Source: Polytrichum commune (lineage: Eukaryota > Streptophyta > Polytrichopsida > Polytrichales > Polytrichaceae). From it: a DNA stretch of 64,000 nucleotides. A program made the translations under genes and the position numbers. The notes beneath the pieces were generated by a model. It worked only from the letters and a program-made list of their open reading frames with translations. It ran no database searches and had not been told where the DNA came from. The stretch covers positions 2,416,001 to 2,480,000 of the forward strand of contig OX485809.1 of the NCBI GenBank assembly GCA_950295325.1. The letters run 5' to 3'. Positions 45,570 to 57,548 of the stretch are shown here, one piece after another (position 1 is the first letter of the stretch; the number at the start of each line of letters is the position of its first letter).

Positions 45570-46235
45570 CTAGAGGCCGAAATGGTGATGTTTCTTTTCC
45601 CCTCCTCCCATTGCCGCGGCCTGATCCTTCTCCTGGTGCTTCTGGTGGTGGTGGTAGCCTGCGTACCCCAAGATGCCTGCACCCACCACACCGGCGGCGA
45701 TCTCCTCCTCCAACTTGCGCTTGCGGCGAGCCTTCTCCTCCTCAGAGATGTCGGTGCGGTTGGCCAAGTTCTCAACCTGTACATTTGACATGCATCCGTT
45801 CCATCAGAACCATCATCACATAGTCTAAAGGACAAAGAACGATATGGAGTGTTGGATTCCTTCCTCAAAACTACAAGTTGAATGCATATGGGAGAGACAT
45901 TTTCACATTCCTTTCTCCCTCAAAGAGGCAAAGTTACACTCAACAAAGAAATCAAAGCATGCTCTCGAGTGCAAGATTTTCAGAGTTTGGAACCCCGGCG
46001 CAGGAAACAAAATACATTTCCTTGACATTAACTCTTCACGGAGTAGACACGGAGTGCTCTTGCTGCTTGCTTCCTACAGATCCTCCTTGTGAACGACGTA
46101 ACCTTTAGAAACCATGCAAGAATGAATAGTTTGAGGGAACTCAGGTAATCTCACCTCGTCCTTCCTCAAAGTGCTCTTGTGGTATCCGTGGCCGATGTCA
46201 TCGCCATAACCTTGGTTGTGAGCATACCCAGCCAT
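45570..46235 (-). CDS. ASR-like (ABA/WDS-type) small stress protein, 2 exons
   Basis: Exons 46235-46155 and 45776-45570 encode 95 residues; donor GAG|GTGAGA, acceptor TGTACAG|GTT. The N-terminus is Gly/His/Tyr-rich (MAGYAHNQGYGDDIGHGYHK). The C-terminal half reads EEEKARRKRKLEEEIAAG, then a short Gly/Ala hydrophobic stretch (VVGAGILGYAGY), a His/Lys/Glu tail and KKHHHFGL at the end. The order K-(I/L)EEEIAA, GAG core, HxHHxK-like tail and terminal KKHHH matches the ABA/WDS domain of ASR proteins, which are small, zinc-binding, largely disordered proteins of cytosol and nucleus induced by drought and ABA. Upstream lie a TATA box and a DRE core. Antisense frames over exon 2 are stop-poor because of the GC-rich repeats. 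The family call is by motif order only. Confidence 0.72.
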
Positions 46236-46389
46236 GATGTTGCTGGTGAATCGAAGCTAGCAGAAACCTCAGAAATCTCAAGATGGGCAGATATTGTCGT
46301 AAGGATTCCCAGAACTAAGAGATGATGATGCGGAAGACACTAATTACAATTCGCAATTGATGATGTTAAGGTCACTGCACGTTTATGGT

Positions 46390-46397
46390 CTTATATA
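46390..46397 (-). promoter_or_regulatory. TATA box of the ASR-like gene
   Basis: On the minus strand the sequence reads TATATAAG, about 155 bases before the ATG at 46235, which leaves a 5' UTR of roughly 120 bases. An ACGTG word (ABRE-like core) lies just downstream on the minus strand near 46378. Confidence 0.65.
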
Positions 46398-46444
46398 CGA
46401 ATCTGGAGGTTACCACTCTTGCACGAAATGGGTAACCCTCATCG

Positions 46445-46450
46445 GCCGAC
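46445..46450 (+). promoter_or_regulatory. DRE/CRT core GCCGAC
   Basis: GCCGAC is the core bound by DREB/CBF factors in drought and cold response. It lies about 50 bases upstream of the TATA box of the ASR-like gene, in a GC-richer stretch (46440-46470). Confidence 0.4.
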
Positions 46451-46945
46451 GCGTTGCAGCAGGAGCGAGGAAGTGGCATAGCAAGTCGCTTCTTTCGATT
46501 CTTCCAGCCTAGTAGATTGGGCCATGCACCTTGCTTGACTGATCTTTCTGCAAAGTGGGACTCGGGGAGGCTGTACTTGGCAGCGTATGCATCCGATCGG
46601 AATTTACCTGCAGTAGGCGGCTAAAAATTAGCTCCGAATCCAGTTTCCTAACTTAGGCCCGGACAAGTGGAGGATGCGCAATGCGCCTTGGAGAACCGTC
46701 GTCCGAGGTGCATTCCAGCTTCCTCCACTTCATCAACTTTCCTCCCCCAGACCACCCGTCACAAGTAGATTGCCGCTATGGTAGATGTGCCTAATTCGGA
46801 CACTTTCCTCTTTGGACCTACTCTTTGTAACATACGAAACGTGCACTTGTGCCGTGCCCACACTAGGGCCAATCGTTGCTCCTTGGCCGCATCAGGAGTC
46901 CTTGTAAGGTAGATGGGTAAGGTAAGGTAAGGTAGATGGGTTTGA
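46451..46945. other. Distal upstream region of the ASR-like gene
   Basis: GC-richer than the flanks and without a convincing gene. A short GGTAAGGTAAGGTAGATGG repeat occurs at 46907-46940 beside the next element. Confidence 0.4.
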
Positions 46946-46946
46946 A

Positions 46947-47343
46947 GGGCCAGTTCACATGGGGTCCCAAGTCCCACTCATGCCTGGAAGTCCCGACATG
47001 GAGGCAAAGTCCTAGCTTTTAAGTTGCAAGAAACCATTAAAGTATGGTTAATTATCGATCATTAAAGTTGGATCTTGGTCATTTTTGTGCAAGAATATCC
47101 AAGGGACTTGTGTTGGGAGTTGGGTCTAGCTTTTTGTTCAGCCCAACTATCAACACAATTCTCAAGCCTCACCTCCAAAAAGTGTTGCCATGCAGGCACC
47201 CATGTCACAATTGGGACTTGGGACTTTGGGACCTAGTGTGAAGTGGTAAGTCCCAACTTCCATGCTCTCAATGGTTGAGAATGCACAGATTGACCTTGTG
47301 TGAGTTGAGACTTAGGACTTGGGGTCTCTGTGTGAACAAGCCC
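46947..47343 (+). mobile_element. TIR element family C, copy 2
   Basis: Ends GGGCCAGTTCACATGGGG and the reverse of GGGCTTGTTCACACAG. Subterminal GGTCCCAAGTCC/GGACTTGGGGTC words recur. Reverse complement of 5937-6296 along most of its length, including TGTTGGGAGTTGGGTC and CACCTCCAAAAAGTGTTGCC. The flanks (GAA, TAG) are no longer identical. Confidence 0.75.
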
Positions 47344-47369
47344 TAGCTAAGTGGCTCATTTTCTTAGTC

Positions 47370-47690
47370 CGACTCCTATACTTCATTGATCTGTGATTTG
47401 GTGAGGATCAAAGAGTACTATCATAAAGACACATGTTTAGAAGAGATTGGGCTACATCTTCAAGTATTAATAACTACTCTACTCTACCCTCAATAATGAA
47501 CGCGATTAACATCAACAAACATGCACTTCCGATAACCATAACTAAATCAAGGGAGGTCCGATTTCCAATCCGGTTATTGTAGATATTTCATCGTAGATTT
47601 GCAATGAAACACCAACTTTGGTGTGTAGATTAATTGGTAGAAGTTGGAGGACATGAAAAATGAACCAAATAGCACCCACATACCTTAATA
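47370..47690 (+). repeat. Dispersed repeat family G, copy 2
   Basis: TCCGACTCCTATACTTCATT, CATGCACTTCCGATAACCAT and GGTAGAAGTTGGAGGACATG match 58855-59210 in order. Confidence 0.65.
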
Positions 47691-48459
47691 AGGAAGGTTC
47701 ATCTCTTTCTAAAATTTACAGCCATTGGTTAGAATTTCTTGTCCTACTCATAGTAGCCTCATTGGATGTAATGTATAGCAATTTTATCCATTCACTTCAT
47801 TGCATACAAGACAAAAACTCCTATCAAGATGGAAACTCTCTCACTACGCTTGGGCAATTGTTGGTCCTAGTGTGGACATGCAATTAGTGGGAGATGATTA
47901 GCAAATCCCAATCATGCATGTAGTCATAATTGCCTTGTAATTTTCCAAGCTCATTTGAATATCTTTGTTGTCAAAGTGAAGATTTCTAAGCTCATTAAGT
48001 GGTCAAATAGGGCTTGCTAATTTGTTTTACTATTGAATTTAGAATAATCAACATATTTTGAGCATATAGTCCAATCACATGTCTTTTTGGTGTTCATTCT
48101 TAGCTCCACACCTAACCACATACCACTCAAATATAGGTGTCCAAGTAGTTGCTATGTTGGGAATTAGACACAATTACCTTACTTAGCAAATCTGGGCGAA
48201 CCAACCCATACATTCATTCCTTGTTGGATGCCTAAACCCTTGCCTCCAAGGAACCAGTGTATGGGTTGGTTTGCCCCAGCCTTACTTAGCAGCACATGAC
48301 CTCCTTCATGCAAATTCAAGGCAAGGATCGTTCTTGTGGGAATATCTTAGAGTTACATAATCTCAGGAGGTTAACCAATCTCCTTCTTCTTTTTTAATTG
48401 AATTCTCAAGTCTGAGAGGTCCTATCATGTTCCACAAATTAGGATAGATGCGAGGAACC
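47691..48459. other. Intergenic with a family H fragment (48050-48145)
   Basis: No gene. The family H block TTTTGAGCATATAGTCCAAT..CATACCACTCAAATATAG lies inside. GGTTTGCCCCAGCC/GGGCGAACCAACCCAT words near 48190-48290 form a weak inverted pair. Confidence 0.45.
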
Positions 48460-48810
48460 ATGCCACAAGTTGTAGTAAGTGAGGTATGGGGATGTTATTC
48501 GATTCATTTTCATGTGCTCCAACTTCTGCCATTTGAATTACATCATGAGACTTGTGTTGAATTAGCGAATTTACGATAAAGCATCAACAAAATCTGAAAA
48601 TCGGGCCTCGCGTGATTTAGTTATGGTTATCAGAAAAGCATGTTTGGGGGTTCCTTAACCAAGTACAAAGGTCCTCCCAGCTATGTTGACTATCGAGCGT
48701 GGAGTAGTATATAAAATACGAAGACATAGTCTAGTAAATTCTTCTAAACATGTGTCTTTATGGTGTTTGTTCTTTGATGTTCACCTAACCACACACCGAT
48801 CAAATATAAG
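48460..48810 (-). repeat. Dispersed repeat family G, inverted copy
   Basis: CTCCAACTTCTGCC, TAGTTATGGTTATC, GTCCTCCCAGC and AACATGTGTCTTTATGGTG are the reverse of the family G blocks. Confidence 0.6.
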
Positions 48811-49672
48811 GATCCAATTGAGAAAAATAAATGACGTACACATAATTAGTCTTGAAGATGATTAGCAAATCTATATTGTGCATGTAGCCAATTGCCGGGT
48901 TCATATCCGGATATCTCATTCAATATCAAAGTGAAGATTATCATGCTCACTAAGCAATCACCCCCCTCTTATTTGACTCCTAAGCATCTTTTGAACATGT
49001 AGACCAATCTCTTTTGTATACTTGTCTTCTGCATACCAGTTCTTAGAGCCATACCTAATCTCAAATATAGGTGTCCATAACATTGTTGTGTTCAATTCAA
49101 GCATGTGTACCTTAGAATGGATGCGACAAGCCATGCCACGGGTCGAAAGATAGTAAGGTAAGCACCCAACGCATTGGGCCACGGGTATGGCCGATGCGAC
49201 TTGGAGATTTACCGTACAAGGTGCATTCCATGCAAGATAATATATTCCTCAAGTTTCCATCCTCCCTCAAGTCACCCTATGCCCTTTATAAGTGTGGACA
49301 TTTCTAAGTCGGTGCTTGCATGGCACCTAATTGACATGCTTTACACCCATGTACCGACCACTCAAGATATCCGACGATGGTGCTTGATAGATTTTTGGGT
49401 TGCGTAATCCCATCCTCGACGGGTTAGTTAGCTTTTTAAAAGTCTAAGAGGTTGACATGCCATGCTCTTTGAACTGGTATTCGGGCAGATTTTTGGGCAT
49501 AATCAGCCAAAAATCTTCCAAGTCTGACCGGTTACACGTTATGATCTTTCCGTTTTTCTTTAAAGATATGGGGAATATTTCATAGATTCCTCTAATGTGA
49601 TGGGTTGATTTTCATGAAATCTTGAATTTGAACCGGTTGTTTCTCAAATTCATCCGGTTCATTCTGTAACTA
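48811..49672. other. Intergenic with a family H fragment (48970-49085)
   Basis: No gene recognised. Short frames such as 49174-49407 lack motifs. Confidence 0.4.
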
Positions 49673-49916
49673 CAACTGATTATCTTCAGTTGTGTGTGTT
49701 ACTGTTCGGAGATACACAGTGCAATAACGTCTTACTCACGAGTTTAATTTTTACTAACGAAAGTTCAATAAGTTGGTAAGATGTTATAGAACATAAATGA
49801 CTTTTCTTGGTAAAATGTTACATCTATGTTGAATAGTCATAGCACTCCGTATAATAGTACTGCGTAACTCTGAATAATAACAAACACGCAGCAATTGGGA
49901 TAATCAGTGTAGTTGT
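49673..49916. mobile_element. Palindromic MITE family E copy
   Basis: AACTGATTATC at left and GGGATAATCAGTGTAG at right, with GTGTGTTACTGTTCGGAG mirrored by CTCTGAATAATAACAAACAC. The interior has AACATAAATGACTTTTCTTG. Confidence 0.65.
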
Positions 49917-50088
49917 TGGTTTGCCCCGGTCATTGGTTCTAGAAACTAGTCTAAGTAATGGGTATGGATGTATGGATCCTTGCCATGAGCTGTGGTTAGT
50001 ATTGGCCTCCTGAGTTGCGGTCCAGTATGGCCGATGGAATATGAAAATTTACCACACAAGGTACATTCAATGTGGTTTTCATCTTCAT

Positions 50089-50470
50089 CTACACTAAATA
50101 TGATATTTAGTGTCATATATATAGTATTTTATGTCACTATGGTCACTTTTCGGATGACACTTCTAATGATTAAGTGAAGAAATATATCGTCATGGATGAT
50201 GGATGAGTTCATCCATTGGCCAAAACCCTACCTGCTCTTGTCAACAACTTGTGATGAAACAATGTCATGGATGATTGAAATTTGGATGGAAAACAACTTG
50301 GTAAGTGACAGTAATTGCAACACTGTAAATCTATAATGCCCAAAAAAATTAAAAGGAATGAGAACTAATGTTGGGTTAACACTAAGTGGTGGTGGCGCTA
50401 CACCATGGTTAACAATTAGTATGGAGCAAAACAATTAGAATTGGTGACACTAATGATCATATGTAGTGTA
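50089..50470 (-). mobile_element. MITE family D, inverted copy
   Basis: Begins CTACACTAAATATGATATTT and ends with ACACTAATGATCATATGTAG. Contains GATGGATGAGTTCATCCATT and TCATGGATGATTGAAATTTG, the reverse of the 24393 copy. Confidence 0.72.
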
Positions 50471-51800
50471 GTATCTACCTTCCTCCTTCAGGTAGCCTTT
50501 TGCAAAGGCCGGTGCTTACAGTTGTACCTATTTACCGTGTCTTCACGGACATGTACTTGCCATTCAAGATGACGCCACTCTTGGAACATTTTTGGGGTTG
50601 TGTAGTCTTAGCATGTGTACGGGCGACTCATATTTATTGGAGCAAGGTCTAGTCCGGAATTCTAGCTTGTTTGTGTCAATGTGTCAATGAGTTCTATTGT
50701 AAGACGTAGACTTCGGTTTAAAATTGCATATTCATACATAATTCTAATTATATTATCTTAAAATGCATGTTTTGATTATGTTTTTTCATTTGAGTATATA
50801 AATTAACATTAGAGAGTAATAAATTTATTGTCTCATCATATATCAATAGTATAGTAATCAAGCAAATTGGTGAGGATTCACACATCTCTCTTAAAGTTTA
50901 AGGCATATATACATATGGTAAGGGTATCCACAGATCCACTCATTGAATCGAGTTAACTAGAAAGTCCAAAGTTTGAGAACATGTCTAGCTTTACTTAGAT
51001 ATGAGATTTTGATTTTGAAAGTCTAAGAGGTTGTGTCATATTCTATGATGATCAAGTATGCCATAACTTTCATCACTCACACATAATGAACTCTTGGGTT
51101 TCATTGAGGTGCGCCAGAGCATCCTACCACATGCTCGACCACATGGAATGAACTAATGTCAGTGCATTATGCAATGTAATGCACCGATCCTAGTCCATTG
51201 CTCATGTAAGAACCCCTTGAGCCTCATGTCCTTGGAAGCTATTTACAAGTGAAAGGGCACACGAAATCAACGTGAATGTAGGTGGCCCTATTGTGGGCAC
51301 AAATTCCAAACCCCCCACAATTTTGACCATTCAATTGGATGGAGAATCATCTCATTTGCCTCACAATTGTGAATCATGCAACTTCTTGTTTTAGGTTTCG
51401 TGATCACAGAAAGATGCCAAAGTTAAAAGGTCAAAGTGAAGATTCTCTTTCTCTTTAAACGATCACATAGATCCTCCCATTATGTTGATCATTGAACCTA
51501 GAATGGCATTCTCTATATTTTGATCACATAGCCCAATCTTTTTGTAATACGTGTCTTTTTGGAGTGCATTATTGATTACAAGCTTTACCAAATACCACTC
51601 AAAGATTGTTTGATTAAAAAGAGTGACCACACATATAAGGCTCACACACTTCAAGTACCCTTTTCCATGCCAAAAGACACAAAAAAACTAATATAAACAA
51701 GGAATAAAACAAGGAATTCATTATTCATGTCAAGTGACATACTAAGTGATCTAGAAGTGTTCCCCCATCATAGTGTCACTCTCAAGTGCAAACTTTGATT
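50471..51800. other. Intergenic with a family H fragment (51510-51610)
   Basis: No gene. The family H block ATCACATAGCCCAATC..AAATACCACTCAAAG is present. Confidence 0.4.
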
Positions 51801-52026
51801 ACACTGCATTGTTTATGGTCTTTAATGTCACTTCCTATTTGTAATTATGCAAAGCTATAACTTCTTTGTAGATTTCATATTTTCCCAACAAAGATGAAAT
51901 AGGTTGTATGGACAATGTACAACATGAATGACTTCACTTGGTTAAAACTCACATTCTTAACAAAATGTTAGTACATTGAGTAACTCCAATCGGTTAGCAA
52001 CACTGAATACCATAAACGGTGTAGTG
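51801..52026. mobile_element. MITE family E-related element, distinct ends
   Basis: ACACTGCATTGTTTATGGTC at left is mirrored by ATACCATAAACGGTGTAGTG at right. The interior resembles family E (AACATGAATGACTTCACTTG) but the terminal word differs. Confidence 0.6.
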
Positions 52027-52139
52027 CAAAAGGGAAGTCCTACTGAAGAAGGTTGATCTCTTCTACATGTGTGCACAACTCCCTTTTATCTCCTAATCCA
52101 TCTAAGCGTTGCATCAACCACACTAAACAATCCTAGTAC

Positions 52140-52460
52140 TGTGGGTGGAAATTAGTGTGGAAATAATTAGCACGGGCCACATTAAATTTCTAAACAGGGT
52201 GGAGTTGTCGTGAGTCCAAGACCCCAGGTCTTCCCCTAAGTCTTCATGAAGACTTCCGACCAACACATTGAATATTAGTTTTAAGACAAAAGTAGCACAA
52301 AGTAAAATAATCACCCACACTAATTTTCTACTATAGAAAGTATTGTGTGCTGAAAATTAATGTCACCCACATTAATTCTCATTTTGAGAATTAGCGTTGG
52401 CTCTAAAATCACTGTGACCCACAGTAATAGGAGTAATTAGTGTACCTTCCTGCACCTAAT
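52140..52460 (+). repeat. Dispersed repeat family A, copy 2
   Basis: CACGGGCCACATTAAATTTC, GTCTTCATGAAGACTTCC and ATTAATTCTCATTTTGAGAA align with 4400-4765 in the same order. Confidence 0.6.
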
Positions 52461-52600
52461 TACTGTGGTTCCTACCCAGATTTTTGCATTGTGTAATCAC
52501 AGCAGGTAGTTGGCCCTTCAAAACTCTCAAAGGTCATGTCATCTACGACCATCAAATTTGCCTCAATCCTCATCACTCGTCATCTTAGGCCCGTTTTCCA

Positions 52601-52972
52601 CTACACTAGATATTGTATTGAGTGTCACCAATTTTATTTGTCTTGACCAATACTAATTGTAAACCACCCGTGTGGTGTCACCAACACTAAATGTAGACCT
52701 AACATGTTTTGTCATTTCTTGTAAAAGAAAGTTTGGACATTATAGATCTACAATGTTGCAATTATTGTCACTTATCATGTGATTTTCCATCCAATTTTCA
52801 ATCATCCATGATGATAAATCATAACATACATGTTAGGATGCAGAACATATCAAAAGTGGATGAACTAAAAGTAGATTGGGATGACAATATTTGTAAACTT
52901 ATTCATAAGAAGCGTCATTAAATAAGTTAATACAATGACATCAAATACCATATGACACTAAGTACAATATTG
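52601..52972 (+). mobile_element. MITE family D, fourth copy
   Basis: CTACACTAGATATTGTATTG start, then TTGTCTTGACCAATACTAAT and TGGTGTCACCAACACTAA, as in the 24393 copy; ends GACACTAAGTACAATATTGA. The middle is altered near 52810-52870. Confidence 0.65.
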
Positions 52973-53547
52973 AGGGTTGTTTAGTGGTTAGAGTTCGAAC
53001 ATTGAGAGCTTGAAGAAAGGAGTCTTCTCATTTATAGGGAGCCTCTTACTCATGTGTTTGTTCACCCAAGTCCAGCTTTTCACTTGAGAACCTAAACTTT
53101 TAACCAAGCTTATAACATTACATAAACACCTTGATGAGTCCCATGTGGAACAACTACTACAAGTTCTCAGTCAATCATGACTGGCTCTTGGTTAAACATT
53201 TAAGACTCCTCAAAGAGGTCATTCAGAAATGTTGAGAATTTGAATTCTTGTTTTGTACGTCCCAAAACCAATGAAGTTGTCAAGCATACTTTGGCTTATC
53301 AAGTGTCCTTTGTTTGGTAGCATTTCCCCCTTTGATATCTCGCTTTGAATATGCTCACTTCACACTTGCTCAAGCTATTGAGAGTTTAAGAAATGGCGAG
53401 GCTCTCAGTGATAGAAGCTCTATATGAAAGCATGTCAAATCCAACTTTCAAACTCTAGTGTAAAGGGGGCCTTACATATTGATAAGTGGTCGCTTATCAC
53501 ACAATTTTTTGGGATCCTTGATTCCTTTCTTTTGGTTGCATGCAATT

Positions 53548-53792
53548 CACTAGAAGAAAACTTGTCCACTACAACCATTTGTTGCGACTTGGTCATTGCG
53601 TCTCATGGCGAGAAAATGCATGAATAAGTCATTTTGGTTGACACCTAGACGTTTTTGGCCGCACTTTTTGGACAATGGATAACCAAACCCTCCAATTGAC
53701 AACCATAATAATTTATTTATGCGTTTTCTACCCATGAGTCATGATGGCCAAGTCGCAACAAATGGTTGCAATGGACAATCTTTCTTCTAGTG
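53548..53792. mobile_element. CACTA-type MITE with perfect ATT duplication
   Basis: 245 bp, flanked by ATT on both sides (53545-53547, 53793-53795). Termini CACTAGAAGAAA and its inverse TTTCTTCTAGTG are the usual plant CACTA (En/Spm) ends. The arms pair over about 100 bp, including CAACCATTTGTTGCGACTTG, so the element folds almost completely. Non-coding. Confidence 0.88.
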
Positions 53793-53799
53793 ATTATGG

Positions 53800-55200
53800 C
53801 AAGACACTTCATTGAAATTGAATTACCAAAGGATTTGAGAGCCAACGTCCTCAAAAGGAAACTATGCCTTCCCCAATTGCACACTATCCAAGCAACACTT
53901 ATAGTTGCAAATGTGAATATTCTCGATCAAAAGTATGCAAAGAAGTGCACAAAGTGGTTAGTGTCGAGGTGTGTTGAGCATAGACTATTTGGCTATCCCA
54001 ACCAATGAGTTGTTGTCTCAATCCTTAGAATAATGTCAGTAGTGTTTGTCTTAAGACAATATCAAATCAATTTACACAAAAAGTAGGTAGTTAAGTATGG
54101 TTAGTGTTTAAATAAGACTAGTCTATCTTGTCTATTAACCTTTACAGGTCGAGGCAAACCTTTTAGTCCAAGCAATCACCCTTATCCAATAACACCAACA
54201 TACACATTTATGTTATAATCTTCTACTTTTGGACACATGGAGAGTTGAAGAATTGTGCAAACAATCCTAATTTCACCTAGCTTTCACCTACACGGTTTGA
54301 TCCACTATAAGAGGAGCTAGTTTTCTTTAATAAGCTTCTGAATTGGACTCAACTATTTATGGCAATTTTGGAAAGTTTTTGCTTTGGCCTTCAGAGGTGA
54401 ATGCCACTAGAGTTGTTTGGCACTAAACTAAAAGTGGTGCTTTATAAGGTAGATGAGGCTAATGTGGACACCTCCAACTCCGTAGAATCATCTAGCCGAT
54501 GGATTTGAGCATCAGAAGTTTGAGCATGTTAGCAATTGCAAATCAAGACCAAAGAAGTTGAATCAGAGTTGAAGAAGGTTGTTGAATCAGGCTTCAAAAT
54601 CAAAGATTCTCTACTCCCCAATCTAGTGTTATAGGCGGGAACTCTTTTATTGTTGAATGTTGTGTAAGTGGACGACATCATTAGCATATTCTACATGTGT
54701 CATTTGCCAATGAAAACCAAGTTTGATGCCCATATTGGTTGTGTCATGCCTCTAAAGTGGTCACGTGTAAGATGAAGTGTTGACGGATTGGTTTTCCGTT
54801 ATAGAATACCCATAGTACAAGTTGGTTGGCACCTCACGGCCACATGCCCCCTCCTCATTTGTCCAAGTGGCCGCCTCCTAGTTTGCCACGTCATGCACAA
54901 ATATCAAGCATGTCATAGCTCGGTGGACAACACTCTTCATTGTGGAGGATGGTAAGTGAAGTTTGACTTTTGCGAAGGTGACTAAACCAAATATCTTCAA
55001 AACGACAACTAAATCACCATATCTTACTTACGTACCAAATTAGGTAATGCCAATTAGGAGCCAAAAATAAGAGTCCGATTAAGGAAGCTAACCGAATTAG
55101 CCTCTCATCAACCTTAGTCATTGTCAAGGATCACGCAGATCAGATCTCAAACAATACAAAGCATATTGACATGGTGAATTTTGAGAAATACTGTACTCAT
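53800..55200. other. Intergenic, no gene seen
   Basis: One frame (53766-54008) starts in the CACTA element and has no domain. No repeat recognised. Confidence 0.4.
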
Positions 55201-55240
55201 TTCAAAAGCTTGATCCTTGACAGCAAATCTTGCTGCTATT

Positions 55241-55662
55241 GCATCTTCTCAGTTCACTTCGATGGGCTTAAATGTGGGAAAATCGTCCAGTTTATCGCGG
55301 AAGCTCCGATTAATTACCAGAGTTGGCGACATATTATTCTTGATTTCCACCGTCTTGTTGTCAGCTTGCAAGGATCATTTGTATTGTGTCCTCATATTTG
55401 GCATTCGACTATCAACCTGTCATGATGTGGTCTAAGAGTTTATGGCTTACTGCATCTTCTCACTTCACTTCAATGGGCTTAAAAAGTGGGAAAATCGTCC
55501 AGTTTATCATTGAAGCTCCGCTTAATTACCAGAGTCAACGACAAAGTATTCTTGAGTTCCACCGTCTTGTTGTCAGCTTGCAAGGAACGTTTGTATTGTG
55601 TCCTCGGATTTGGCATTCGACTATCGACCTGCCATGATGTGGTCTAAGAGTTTATGGCCTCT
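55241..55662 (+). repeat. Two-copy tandem duplication, period 211 bp
   Basis: The block starting GCATCTTCTC at 55241 is repeated from 55452 and ends in GTGGTCTAAGAGTTTATGGC in both copies. Blocks such as GGAAAATCGTCCAGTTTATC and CACCGTCTTGTTGTCAGCTT are identical. Both copies can be translated on the plus strand as a similar peptide (KIVQFI.EAP.NYQS), but stops interrupt and I recognise no family. Confidence 0.8.
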
Positions 55663-55669
55663 TTCCAAA

Positions 55670-57548
55670 GTGTCATGTCGCCATATCAGATCCAATGTAC
55701 CTGATAGAAGAAGAGATAAATGGGGATCACTCTACTGGGTTAAATGAGCAGTGCAATCAATTGTTATTGGTTGGTACTAAGCTTCGTCAAGTGCTACTTT
55801 CTTTGGTAGCATCCACAACACCAAATAAAATTTTGTTTTCTAGGTTCATCTAGAGTGTTCTCAAGGAAAATCCTCATGTCATCGGTCTATGACCAATATA
55901 CAAGACAATTCCATACGGAATTTAATTTACATGAAGAGTCTTTCCTCCCAAAACCCTATTGTCTATCAATTGCACTATAGGAAACCCTTTTCAAATACAA
56001 ATACAAATACAAATACAAATGCATTGTATCAATGTGTATTTGAAACATGGCAATGATATTCCACATACTTATAACAAATTATCAATTTTTGTAAGTTATT
56101 TGCTACAATCTCTTCTTTTGGGGAGAAATTAAAAATTAAAAAGCAAGACAAAAAAAAACTCATCTACTGCATCTGAATTTGAGATGTCAAGTAAAAACGT
56201 TATGCAATACTCTTCTTACATGATTGTGGATGAATTTGTGGATGAATAACAAAACAAAAAAAAAAACGAATCATTTCAATGAATACGATTGAAAAATTCC
56301 AATAAAATCGAATATCTCAAAAAAAAATTAGAAGCTTCAAAGAAAGTTGGAATTTTATTTAAATTATTTTTTTAACTCAATCAAATTTTAAACTAAGATC
56401 AAAAATCTAAATAAAATTGCCACCGGGTTCCAGTTGTCAACAAAAAATCTCATGTGATGCATGCCCAGTGCAACACAATTCTGTATAGAATTTATGTGGA
56501 CATGCATGGCATGACAATGGATGTGAGAGGTCAAATTTTAAAGGTCAACATATTATGGAAGGTATGAAAGGTTAACTATGGATATCTTACTAATTGCTAG
56601 TCTTGGTTAAATGTGAAAGGTTACAAGATATGGATAATTCAGGGTTCAAATTATAAACATATATGGAGAATATGAGAGCGCAAACTATGAAGTCATTGAA
56701 GCTTAACCCTTAAGCAATCAAAAGAGGTTTATACATATGAACTCCCCATATACAATAAATATAAATAAATTTGATGAACAATAATTAATGAAAGGCAGGC
56801 ATTTTTGCATGGAATTTGTGGATGAAAATAATATCATACAATGATGAAAATGAAAAGTAAAAATAGAAGAAGACATGAAGGCTTGATATGTAAAACCAAA
56901 TAAAAATAAAAATAAAATTGGTGAAAGAAAGACATTTTTGCATGGAATTTGCGAATGAAAAAAAACAATCATTCAATAAATGGAAATAAAAAGTAAAAAG
57001 AGAAGAGAAGATAAATCTAGAGCTCCCTTCCCTGGCCACAGGGTTCTAGTTCATGTCTGATTACCAATATACAAATTATGCTAACATTCATGCTTGCTGA
57101 TATCCGTAACAAATAATGCACAAAGAAAAAAGAAAAAAAGACCATAGCACTGTAGTGTGTCAGTCTACCTCAAAGGTTCTAATGGTACATGAGATTTTTT
57201 CTCCTCAGATATGCTAGTATCATGACCTATTCTTGTAATGCCAAATACCTCTGACCAATGTGCCTGAAAGAAGTGATAAATGGGGATGACTCTGCTGGCT
57301 TAAATGACCAGTGCAGTAATTACGACTGCTTTGGTGCTCCAAGTGCTAATTTCTTTGGTAGCAACCAGAGCACCTATTGGCTGCAATTCTGATCTGTGGC
57401 ATATGAACTATGGTTGCTGATATTTGTAACAAATAATGCACAAAAATAATAATGCACATTAGGTTTGTACCAGTCTACTGTGTCAGTCTACCTGAACGTC
57501 TTAGACTCCTAGTAGTACATGAAATTATGCTCCGCAGATGTGCCAGTA
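55670..57548. repeat. 3' flank of AP-3 sigma with local duplications
   Basis: Two duplications. (1) 55695-55830 resembles 57255-57380 (GATAAATGGGGAT.ACTCT, TTTCTTTGGTAGCA). (2) 57098-57256 resembles 57417-57585, period about 320 bp (GTAACAAATAATGCACAA, CAGTCTACCT, CAGTATCATGATCTATTCTT); the second copy overlaps the last coding exon of AP-3 sigma. Simple repeats: AAATAC at 55995-56020 and A-rich runs at 56090-57010. No other gene. Confidence 0.6.

Noticed and set aside
45474-45823. Plus-strand open frames over the ASR-like exon
   Set aside because: Antisense to a well-supported exon; stop-poor because of GC-rich, low-complexity coding.
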